This document shows, one piece after another, positions 1-9,905 of a DNA stretch of 64,000 nucleotides. Made by a program: the position numbers and the translations under genes. Below the pieces are notes generated by a model that did not search any database, was not told where the DNA came from, and worked only from the letters and a program-made list of their open reading frames with translations. Origin of the DNA: Pyrrhoderma lamaoense (taxonomy: Eukaryota; Basidiomycota; Agaricomycetes; Hymenochaetales; Hymenochaetaceae); NCBI GenBank assembly GCA_002794735.1, contig NBAZ01000030.1, forward strand, positions 1 to 64,000, in the 5' to 3' direction. How positions within the stretch are numbered: the first letter of the stretch is position 1; every line of letters starts with the position of its first letter.

Positions 1-1101
1 CCAAAAGCAGGACTTTCAAAAATGCCACATAACGTATACAAGAACATGCATTTGTCTATGAACAGAGATTTACTAAGGAGATGTTTCATTTTTGTATCAG
101 AACAGGGCTCACAAGCATGGAAGATATTTCGCCTTCATGTTCACAATCTGCACCAGAGGACATCAGTCTTGATAGATACAGGGCTAGCCATGTGCTCGTC
201 CATATTAGCGTCTGGTGAGTACCGTAATTCTCTGAGATAAAAAAAATTATTTCATTCATAAACCTCTCTTTACAGCATCTTATATTGAAATCTCTCATTA
301 TCAATTTTCATCTTGTGTTTTTGATATTTGCTAAAAGAACAGGTATCAGTTCATCAGGATGTCCTATTTCTAGATTCAATTTTCTCATGTACTTCCCACC
401 TTTCATTCTAATTAATTGATCCGATCTTTCTGGAACTCCTATACTGTCAAGCAATGCCCACTCTAAGTACCCGGTTCTGTTTCGCCAACAGTGAGCTTCG
501 TAATATGAAAACAATAATATAGATGTAAAATACCTATTCTCCTTCTAATCAGTGGGCTGCTGAGCTGTTCAAAATGATGAATGCATTACCAAATTATTTT
601 GAAGTATGGCTCGAGGCTCATGAGAAAAAGACACTGATTACAGATCTGAAACGAAAGTCTGGTTCCAGACTTCTTATAATAGCGTGTCAAGATGATGCAA
701 TATTGATTGATAGATTAGTCACGAGTAGCGGCACGAGTCCATACAAGATAGGAAATTTTGATACACATACTGGATTATAATTTTCAGTGGTTTACTTACT
801 CTATGGCGATATCCACAATTATTGGCTGGCTGGAGTGAAGAATCTAGCAGAAACTGCAAATTATCGATAAGAAGCGGACTTTGGAAAGACTTGTACTGTG
901 TATATCGTGTATGACACTATTTGGAAAGATCATTCTATAAATACTTGACGTGTAACACCGTTAAACACGCCTCCTTATCAAGTACAAATCGGTGCTCTCT
1001 GAGCAATCTATTATTAAGTATAGGTTGATGTTGTTGATGATCAGTACTTTGCTCTCAGCCATCCTCCACTGATCTACCTACGACTCAAGCACATTAGTAT
1101 A
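1..1101. other. 5' flank of gene copy 1
   Basis: This is non-coding flank homologous to the 5' flanks of the other seven copies. It contains short minus-strand open stretches (about 86-304 and 308-514) that recur in other units but are broken in some; they may be a relic of an older divergently transcribed gene. I recognise no domain in them. A TATA box lies near the right end. No RNA gene is seen. Confidence 0.6.
936..943 (+). promoter_or_regulatory. TATA box of gene copy 1
   Basis: TATAAATA stands 166 bp before the ATG, followed at once by TTGACGTGTAACAC, which contains a TGACGT half-site of the ATF/CREB bZIP type. Box and spacing are kept in the other copies. Functional use is inferred. 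Confidence 0.55.
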
Positions 1102-4100
1102 ATGCCCTTCAGACAAGATGGTCCTAGCAACTGTGCTCACATTGGTAATTATGTTGATATAACGGGCAACCAGACAAATAATGTATATTATGGTGAAACC
1201 AGTACTACTCTATCTAGTGAGTCTCATGTCACAATTTTGTGTGTGATCGTGATCCAAACAGCCATTGTATATTACAAGGATTGAAGACTACTCTCAATCC
1301 ATCTCATCTACCTGGAGATGGTCGACCGACGTGCTTGCGAGGCACTCGGACTCGTATTCTGGAACAGATTTCGAGATTTATAGATAGGGAGAGCTACGGC
1401 ACGGAACCAAATGTAACATTCTTGCTAGGTGGAGCTGGTACGGGGAAAAGTTCCATCGCCACAACTATTGCGAACGATTACTGCGAAAAGAGGCAACTTG
1501 GATGTCACATATTCTTTCTCAGGGGAAGAAGTGATCCAGATGCAGTGATCCGGACAATCGCATACAATCTCGCTGCATTCAATTCATCTATAGCGCTCTC
1601 CATTGAAAGCTCTCTTCAGAACCGTGGTGACTTGACCTCGCTGACACTCCAAACTCAATTCAATATCCTTGTTAAAGAGCCACTCTCTACCAGTCACGTA
1701 CAGCATCCTGTCCTCATTGTTCTCGACGCTATTGATGAGTGCGGAACATCTCAGACAAGACATACCTTACTCCGCGTCTTGGGAGAAGGGCTTGCTGGAT
1801 TGCCTCCCAACTTCCGATTTCTCATCACAGGACGTCCCGAGAGTGACATTATGGCATTCTCGCACTCACTCAAAGCATACGAAATCAATTTGAATGACGC
1901 TACAAACGAGAACAAGAAGGATGTCTGTACTTATATCAATCACGAATTCGGGTTGTGGAGAAACATTGTCAAACTACCAGGTGACTGGCCATGGGACGAC
2001 AATTTGGAGAAACTAGGAGAGGCAGCAGATGGATTGTTCATTTGGGCGTCTACGGCGATCAAATTTGTGTTTGAGGGAAAGATAAGACGCATTGCGCGTC
2101 TGAATCGATTGGTGAACAACGCGAGAGCACTGGACTTGAAAGAGTTGTATGTAACGGTATTAGAATACTCGTTCGAGTGGGATGAGGAGACACAGACACT
2201 CTTCTCAAGCGTCTTTTCTCTCATTTTTTTCGGAAAGTCTCCACTATCGGACGAGGTCATCGACGGAATTTTAGGTGTTGATCCAGGGACAACGTCAGAA
2301 TTACTCTCTTGTCTTCGATCTTTGGTATCATTCGGATCGGGTCAGCCAGTCAAGATACACCACACGTCATTTTATGATTATTTGGTGTCATGCGAAGGGA
2401 GACGATGGCATATTGATACTGGATCACAAAAGAGGGGAATTGCTAATAACTGTCTCAACAAGATGAATCATTCGCTCTGCTTCAATATCTGCAATCTTGA
2501 GTCATCCTTCTTATTCAATAATCAAATTCTCGATCTCCAGGAACGCATCGAGAGAAATATCCCGATGCACCTGAGGTACATATGTTGTTACTGGGGTCAT
2601 CATATTCAGGATACGTCATACTCACCCGATCTGGGTGATTCATTGAAGACATTTGCATTCAACAAACTTCTATATTGGTTTGAGGTATTGAGCCTCACGG
2701 ATACGTTTGATGACCATGTTGGCACTGCATTGACGTACGCAATTTCATGGATTGGGGTGAGCTTTAAGTAATGTACCTCCATTTTTTAGGCTGACTTACA
2801 AAAGGGTAAAGACCCGGAGTTGTCTGCATTCCTCAGGGATGCATATCGACAGGCCAGTACATTCTCAGAAGCTATTTCAAGAAGCGCGCCCCATATCTAT
2901 TGCAGTCTTCTACCCCTCACCAGAGACGAATCTGTAGTATCATTGCACTACAAGAAATACGCCAATTCAGTTGCTCATATCGAGTATATTGGGGATAGAC
3001 AACGAAGCGCAGTCATTAAAGTCATCAAAAGCGGAGACGAGGACTTAACAGGGTTATCATTTTCTCCAGACGGAACCCGTATCGTTTCTATTACATGGGA
3101 CAATGAAGTTTGCATGTGGGATGCAGCGAGTGGGAAGTTGATCGCGGATCTTAAGCATACTGATGACAAAATTGCATTCTCTCCAAATGGTGATCTCGTA
3201 GCATTAACGTGTTCTTTTGATAAGAAAGGAGTGATAGCGGTGTGGAATCCCAAAGTAGGGGAGATAGTTCGAGAGCTATGCACAGACTATGCGGTTCAAT
3301 GTATCACATTCTCAAAAAGCGGGAAATTTATTGCATCGGGATATAGATTTGGATTTATCCTTATTTGGGATGTCGAGAGCGGAAGAGTAGACGGAAGGCC
3401 ACTGGTAGTTCATGAAAATGATGTTACCTCTATTTCTTTCTCGTACGACGACCAGTATCTTGTTTCCGGGTTGGATGACGGGACGATTGTTTTATGGAGC
3501 TTTCAAAGCAGGACGATGGTATATTCTCGATTGGACGATCACTCGCGACGTGTTATTACCATCGCATTCTCGCCAACTGCAGAATATTTCGTGTCAAGCT
3601 CTTTCACTGGTATTGCTTGTATCTGGAGAACATCCACAGGCGAGGTGATTCACCGACTTGAAGGATGTAGAGAAGCGGCATACTCATCCGATGGTCTTCG
3701 TGTTCTGGGATTCGATGGTCGCAAGACAATTAAAGTATGGAACATGTTGAATGTTGACGAGCCTCCAAGGGAAATTGATACTGGGTATGAGTGCCGCTGT
3801 GTTACATTTGCCTCCGATGGCACGCGCTTCGCGTTTAGTTATGAGGGAGGTCCATTTGAAATTTGGGATGCCACTGTTAGTGTGGCTCACACTGATCGAA
3901 CTCAGGTGCAGAGTGGGATATTGTCATTGGCAGTATCGCCAAGAGGAAGGTATATTGCTTCCGGAGACCGGGATGGTACAGTTTGTGTGTGGAATTTGGC
4001 CAGCGAAATTCTCATCGCTGGGCCGTGGAAGGCACACTCTAAGTATGTCACGTCCGTTGCATTCTCGCCAGACGAAGAACTCGTTGCTTCTGGCTCTGGA

Positions 4101-4973
4101 GACCAAACAGTGAGAGTGTGGAAAGCGTTGAGCGGAGAATCTGTCACGGTATTCGAAGGTCACACATGGTCAGTCAGATCCGTTGCCTTTTCCCCAAATG
4201 GAAAGCACATCGCTTCAGGTTCAGATGACAAGACGATCCGAGTCTGGCGCATCGAAAGAAGGGAATTGGCTCTCACGCCATTTAAAGGTCACAGTCGCTT
4301 TGTCATTTCAGTCGCGTATTCACCCGATGGATCGAAGATCGTTTCGGGATCTAATGACAAAACTGTCCGTATTTGGAATGCCACAACTGGCCAATTACTT
4401 TCAACGCTGGAAGGTCACTTTGATTGGGTCCACTCTGTAGCTTATTCTCCTGATGGTTTGCGCGTCGCCTCTGTATCTAGTGATAAAACTATGCGAATAT
4501 GGAACGCTGAAAGCGGCGACATTCAATCTGAGATCAGACATGACACAGCGGTGAGGTCGGTATGCTTCTCACCTGACGGAACGAAAATCTTGTCAGGTTC
4601 CGATGACGGAACCATTCGTGTGTGGAATTCTTCCAACTACGAACTTCTCTTTGAAATTCTAGCTGCACACTCCGACTTTGTCACCTCGTTCTCCTTTTTC
4701 CCTGATAACAAACACTTTGCATCTTACTCTCGCGATGGAACAATCAGAATCTGGTCACTGGGTGCTGTAGATTGGGATCTACGAAGAAAAGATGGATGGG
4801 TTGTTGACAAAGACGACAGATTGCTCATGTGGCTACCTAAGGGGACTCCCAGGACACTTATTACTCCCAGAAACCCTGTCATTATGTATGCCCCATACAA
4901 CACAAGAGTCGACTTCTCTCGCTATCTAGTCGGAGACGAGTGGACCAGACCCATTGCTGTCATCTCTGGGTGA
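1102..4973 (+). CDS. NACHT-WD40 STAND (NLR-like) protein, copy 1, intact
   Basis: Three exons: 1102-1216, 1279-2756 and 2805-4973. The introns are 1217-1278 (GTGAGT..AAG, 62 nt) and 2757-2804 (GTGAGC..AAG, 48 nt, branch site CTGAC). The start is the only ATG opening the N-terminal motif conserved in all copies. The predicted protein has about 1253 aa. Residues 1-39 form a Gly/Asn/Gln-rich N-terminus (GNYVDITGNQTNNVYYG). The NACHT NTPase has Walker A GGAGTGKS at 89-96, Walker B LIVLDAIDEC around 184-193 and a sensor-like FRFLITGRPE at 217-226. A HHTSFYDYLVS motif typical of the end of fungal NACHT regions follows. Exon 3 opens with an SAPHIYCSLLPL linker, then fourteen WD40 repeats and a DGWVVD..LLMWLP..EWTRP tail. 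Such proteins are cytosolic signal-transducing NTPases in which the propeller senses a ligand; the ligand is unknown. Exon 2 is nearly identical to copy 3. It is one of only two fully open copies. Confidence 0.88.
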
Positions 4974-5209
4974 AACGTCTATTTCATCTCCTGTCATACG
5001 TACTAAACTTCCAGACCTTCTCGCCATCCTCTCTTGTAACATCCATTTCTCACCGCAGTAGTTTCATTATCAAATTAATTTAATTGACGTTCTAAGATTC
5101 ATATCTTTTTCTCTTGACTTCATACACTAGTAGTAGCATATATCGTTATAATTCATCAACAAATGCAACCAAGGCTGTGCAAGCCCGAAAGAAATTTTCA
5201 AATTTTCGT
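4974..5209. other. 3' flank of gene copy 1
   Basis: AT-rich sequence after the stop, homologous to the 3' flanks of other copies. No AATAAA-type signal is obvious. It ends at the target-site duplication of a young LTR. Confidence 0.5.
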
Positions 5210-5950
5210 TGAAAACTAAACTTTTGGTCAGATTTTGACCTTGGTGTCGTATTTAGTGGCGAGGACGTGGGGTTTAGAGTCTGCCTACACCAGACACGAT
5301 GTTCAGGCTAAGATTTGGGGGCTAAAAAGCGAGATACTCGACCTCGGCCGTCCGGCTGAGATCTTGGTCGGAGCGTAGAGACTGATAGAGACCTTGAGGC
5401 AAGCTGAGACTTCACAGAGCAGTAAAAGTAGTAGAAACGTATAGAACAGAGCCCCGACCGAGGCTGTATATTGAGGAAAAAGTGTATGTATTTCAGTCCG
5501 CCCGGACGAGTTGTAGTACGGTCAGAGCGTTACAAGCGCGCCCGGGCAGCCTATTAAAGCAGCAGAGAAGTAGATAAAGAGTACAGGAGACTTTAGAGAG
5601 CTACTTGGGGGGGGGGGGTGAATAGACTGGTAATTTAGTAGGAATTGATTAGGGATCTCTTCCTTCACTACGGCCTCAAGTCTGGAGGCTTATATAGCAA
5701 AACGCGAGATAAAGGTTAGATAATAAGGAAAGCATGGTGGCTATATGCCACTGGACGAAGGGTTTAAGCTATCAGAAACGAGGGGGTCGTATAAACGAAC
5801 CCTACCCTCGAGTAAGAGTAGAAAGTGAAGCTAAATAGTAAGAGAAATGAACGAGGCGCGCGGCCGAGTAGTAGCAATGGACTTCTCGGGCGAGTTAGAA
5901 AGTGCATTATAAATGCACTACGACCGGCCAAACACTTAGCTGGTCCTACA
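5210..5950 (+). mobile_element. Young solo LTR 1
   Basis: A 741-bp element beginning TGAAAACTAAAC and ending TGGTCCTACA, flanked by 4-bp direct repeats TCGT (5206-5209 and 5951-5954). TG..CA ends, a short target duplication and no coding capacity are the marks of a solo LTR from an LTR retrotransposon. It contains a run of 12 G near 5607-5618 and a TATATAG motif near 5693. Close copies are at 22190-22940 and, inverted, at 34521-35283. No internal retrotransposon region is in the window. Confidence 0.82.
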
Positions 5951-7256
5951 TCGTCTTCGGGATTATATTTTCTCTCATCCATGATATAGCCTAGCTTACC
6001 TTTTGCGTTTATAAACAAATGTAAAAACTCTATTTGTGTCGGTAGTAATCGCCCCTCCACTCTCCTCATTTTCTATCTTACTGTAGCGCAAAAACAGTAA
6101 GTGTGCACACACTCTATAGATCAAGCTGATCAACATGCGCGAATATCAAATAGTATCACATATTTGATGATAAGCACGTAGCTTAGTAGTCCAAAAACAG
6201 GGTTCGATACTCTATCTTCTTCAGAGAATGTCCAAATCTGGTAACATCACGCCTTACAGTATGATGTATGAGAGGAAGGGAAGGAAGGGAAGATTGGCAG
6301 TAACTGATATATGGCTTTGAAGCTAGTGAGCTCTGATCGAAATTGTAGTGTTGAATAGATTGAGTCGGACATCATAAACTCAGCGTCACATCATGGTTTA
6401 TCACATTGGTATCATAGAATGGAAGGCAAAAGGAGGAAAATAATGTAAGGTATTTAATAGAAAAGATGTTCTTGAATTCAAACGGGACAGACTCCATAGA
6501 AAATAACGAGTGGAACAGTAATCAGGAATGAGTTATGTTATTTGCAAGTCAAAGACTCAGCTAAAAGCTAAATTGTATACTTTTATATACTTCCACTCTG
6601 GAGTTAGTCTCATAAACCGTCCAGTGAGTCTTAGTGACAGTTCATGAGGTTCGTGGGTTTCAATCAGATTTCAAATGAGAGAAAAAAAGCGAACTCACTA
6701 TCTCGACACAAATCTATGTATTATTTGAGTGTCACCGAGTCCTGTTGATAATAGATATAGCCACATGATATGACTTCTCTATCATCTATCTCTTCACTAG
6801 AGTCAAGCTACTGTTCTGTTCTGTCGAAAGACCCGACTCATAGCTTAGCAATAACAGAGCCGTGAGAATTGCATGTATTCGATAATAATTATTACAAACC
6901 CAGTTATTATGTCATCTCTTTCTTGAACTCTAAAATTATTATATTCAATCTACCGTGCTCAAAATACTACTTTACGCCATGTAAGCATGATATGTATTGG
7001 CAGACTTTAATCGATTCATCACAAGCTCCGTGCAGAACATCCTATTTGTATCTCTTTTGCTGAATACAGGAACGGGCTCAATTTTCCGTTCTTTACATAT
7101 CTCCTGATTATGTCTATCAATGTGAAAAGCTCGAGAATCATCACACCAGTTCCAATATACAAAAACTCTCGAGCCTCTCGTAGTCATCTTCCTCTCTTAA
7201 CTTGTTCCGTCCAGAACAATCTTCATATCTTAAAACATCATCTCATCGCATCATAG
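5951..7256. other. Intergenic spacer, unit 1
   Basis: Non-coding spacer homologous to the region after every other gene copy. A short reading frame beginning ATGACTTCTCTATCATC near 6772 is recognisable but interrupted by a stop here; in units 2, 5 and 7 it stays open for 71-82 codons. I find no gene I can support. Confidence 0.5.
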
Positions 7257-7918
7257 GGAATACGCCAGTCAGATTTCTCTTATTGTTAAGTACACTGGAG
7301 ATAGACAACGAAACGCAATTATTAAAACCGTAGAAAGCGACGGCGAGGATTTTATAATGTTATCATTTTTTACAGACGGGACCGTTATCGCTTCTGTATC
7401 AGAGGATGATAAAGCTTGCATGTATTATGCAGCGAGAGAGAAACTGATTGCAGCTCTTAAATGTGAGGCTGACAGAATCGCATTCTCTCCAAATGGTGAT
7501 CTCGTAGCTTGTCTCATACTCGGAGCAACTCGAAAGAGGAAAGTGTGATAGCGGTGTAGATTCCAATGGGAGGGGCGATAGTTCGAGAGCTAGTCAACGG
7601 CATTATGGATGAAGTTTACTGTATCACATACTCGAAAAGCGGAAGATATATTGCATCAAGATATAGAAAGGGAAATACTCTAGACAAGAACGCCGAGAGC
7701 GGAGAAATAGGCGGAAAGCCACTAAAATGTCACACAGATAGCTTATTACATCTTCCTCTCGTACGACGATCAGGATCTTGTTTCCGGATCGGATGGCGAG
7801 ATAACTGTCATATGAAATGTCTGAAGCAGGGAGATAGTCAATGCTCTGTTGAAGGGTCACAAAAGATTGACTGTTACCTTGCATTCTCTCCAATCGCAGA
7901 ATACATCGTGGCAGCCGT
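7257..7918 (+). pseudogene. Decayed WD40 fragment, unit 1
   Basis: Weak but collinear homology to the start of the exon 3 region: TGDRQRNAI.., then GTVIASVSEDDKACMYYAA and AFSPNGDLVA, corresponding to WD repeats 1-5 of the full genes. Several frame breaks, including a TGA near 7546, interrupt it. It stops abruptly within the fifth repeat, where the old LTR begins. No NACHT exon and no rest of the propeller are present. Confidence 0.8.
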
Positions 7919-8655
7919 TGAAGACTCAACTTTAGGTCATGGTTTAACCTTTTGGTCGTGTTTAGTGGCGAGGACTTGGGGATTAGAGTCTGCCTACACC
8001 AGACACGTTGCTCTGGCTCAGTTTTGAGGGCTAAGGAGCGAGGAACTCGACTTCGGCCGGAGCGTAGAGACTGATAGAGACCTTGATGCGAGCTGAGGCT
8101 TCACAGACCAGTAAATGCAGTAGAAACATATATAATAGAGCACCAACCGAAGCTGTGGTTGGAGACAAAAGTATATGTATTTCAGTCCGCCCGGACGACT
8201 TGCAGTACGGTCAGAGCGTTACAAGCGTGTCCGAGCAGCGTAATAAGCAGCAGAGTAGTAGATAAAGAGTACAGGCGACTATTAGAGAGCTACTCGGGAG
8301 GGGGTAGAGTTAGGATTAAAAGGGAGGAATTGAGTGAGAATTGAGTGATCTACTACGGCCTCAAGTCTGGAGGCTTATATATCAAAATGCGAGATAAAGG
8401 GTAGGTAATAGGGAAAGCATGGTTTCCAGGTGGCTATATCCCACTGGACGAAAGGTTTGATCTATCAATAACGAGGGGGCTATATAAACGAACCCTATCC
8501 TCGAGTAAGAGTAGAAAGTGGGTCTGGATAGTGAGAGAAATGGACGAGAAGCACGGCCTAAATTAAGGAAACATAATAGTAATAGACTCTCCGTGAAAGT
8601 TATAAAATGCATTATAGATGCACTACGACCGGCTATCTGATTAGTTGGTCCTACA
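7919..8655 (+). mobile_element. Old solo LTR, unit 1
   Basis: Diverged relative of the young LTRs, beginning TGAAGACTCAACTTTAGG and ending GTTGGTCCTACA. It keeps the internal block with TTTAGTGGCGAGGAC, CTGCCTACACCAGACACG and CCTCAAGTCTGGAGGC. The flanks read CCGT on the left and CCCT on the right, a plausible decayed 4-bp target duplication. It sits at the same position in the WD40 fragment in all seven complete units, so it was inserted before the array amplified. Confidence 0.75.
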
Positions 8656-9905
8656 CCCTCATTGAGATTCTGTAAGATGAACACCAGCTGATGCCCCGAT
8701 TCTCCTCAAACTCAGTTTCTCGGAGAACACTACTCTTCTGAAATAACCTTTCTTGTATCATGCTGATATACTTTTTGCAAGAGCAATATACATTCCGGAC
8801 TTAGAAAATCGAAGGTGGACACCGCCACCAAAAGCAGGACTTTCAAAATGTCACATAACGTATACATGAACACGTATTTGTCTATGAACGGAGATTTATT
8901 AAGGAGATGATCTGTTCTGTATCAAAACAAGATTCACAAGTATCGGAAGAGCTTCATCTTTGTGTTTGCAATCTGCACCAGAGGACATCAATGTTGATAG
9001 ATATAGGACAAACAATGTGCTCATCCATATCGGCATCTGGTGACTACCGTAGTTCTCTGATATATAAAACCATATATCGTTCATAGATTACTCTTATATC
9101 CTCCAACGGTACGATCATCCATTATCTTTTGCCATCTCGTGCTTGAGATCTTTACCAAAAGTTTAAATATTATTCTATCAGTATGTCCTTATCTGTGGTT
9201 TTATTTTACCATGAATCTCCTATCTTTCATCCCAATTATTTGATCCGGTCTTTCTGGAGCTCTGATACTGTCAAGAAACGCCCACTCTAACAACCGGTTC
9301 TGCTTCGCCAACAGTGAGCTCCGTTACATGAAATAGATAATATAGATGTGTAACCCCTATATTCCCTCTAATCAGTGGGCTGCTGAGCTGTTCAATATGA
9401 TGGTCGCGATGCCGAATTGTTATGAAGTATGATTCGAAGCTCATGAGAAAAAGACACTGTTTCTATATCAGAAAGGAGAGTCTGGAATCAGACTTCTTAT
9501 AATAACGTGTCTAGATGTTGTATTATTGATTGACGGATTAGTCACGAGTAGCGGCACGAGTCCATACAAGATAGGAAATTTTGATACACATACTGGATTT
9601 AAATTGTCAGCGATTTACTTGCTCTGTGGCGATATCCACAATTATTGGTTGGCTAGGGTAAAAAATCTAGCAGAAATTATTAATAGTCGATAAGAAACGG
9701 ACTCCGGAAAGACTTGTACTGTGAATATCGTGTATGACACTATTTGAAAATATCTTTCTATAAATACTTGACGTGTAACACGCCTCTTTATCTAGTACAA
9801 ATCGGTGATTTCTGAGCAATCTTTTGATGTATTAAGTTTGATGACCAGCACTTTGCTTTCAGCCATCCTCCACTGATCCATCTACGACTCAAGCACATTA
9901 GTATA
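8656..9905. other. 5' flank of gene copy 2
   Basis: Homologous to 1-1101. It contains the relic minus-strand stretch at 8899-9084 and a second one near 9210-9320 (on the minus strand AKQNRLLEWAFLDSIRAPER). Nothing else coding is supported. Confidence 0.5.
9759..9766 (+). promoter_or_regulatory. TATA box of gene copy 2
   Basis: TATAAATA 147 bp before the ATG, followed by CTTGACGTGTAACACG as in copy 1. Use as core promoter is inferred from conservation of site and spacing. Confidence 0.55.

Noticed and set aside
1102..1284. Apparent frameshift and stop after about 60 codons in exon 1 of several copies
   Set aside because: Explained by a spliced intron with GTGAGT donor and AAG/CAG acceptor that joins all copies in the same phase.
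3684..4163. Many minus-strand and alternate-frame open stretches within WD40 exons
   Set aside because: Shadows of the repeated WD40 coding sequence; they recur at the same offset in each repeat and have no independent support.
3900..4760. Short regularly spaced repeats that could suggest a satellite or CRISPR-like array
   Set aside because: The period of about 126-129 bp is the WD40 repeat; it is coding, with conserved GH and WD-type positions.
5600..5620. Poly-G run as a possible telomere- or G-quadruplex-type signal
   Set aside because: It is a variable 12-15 base homopolymer inside the young LTR family and is present only where that LTR is.
5764..6069. 101-codon minus-strand open frame across LTR 1
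   Set aside because: It spans the LTR boundary and host flank, is not preserved in the other LTR copies, and shows no domain.
6170..6220. tRNA- or SINE-like boxes (TAGCTTAGTAG and GGGTTCGATACTC)
   Set aside because: The spacing is too short for pol III A and B boxes, no cloverleaf can be drawn, and the B-like box is lost in other units.
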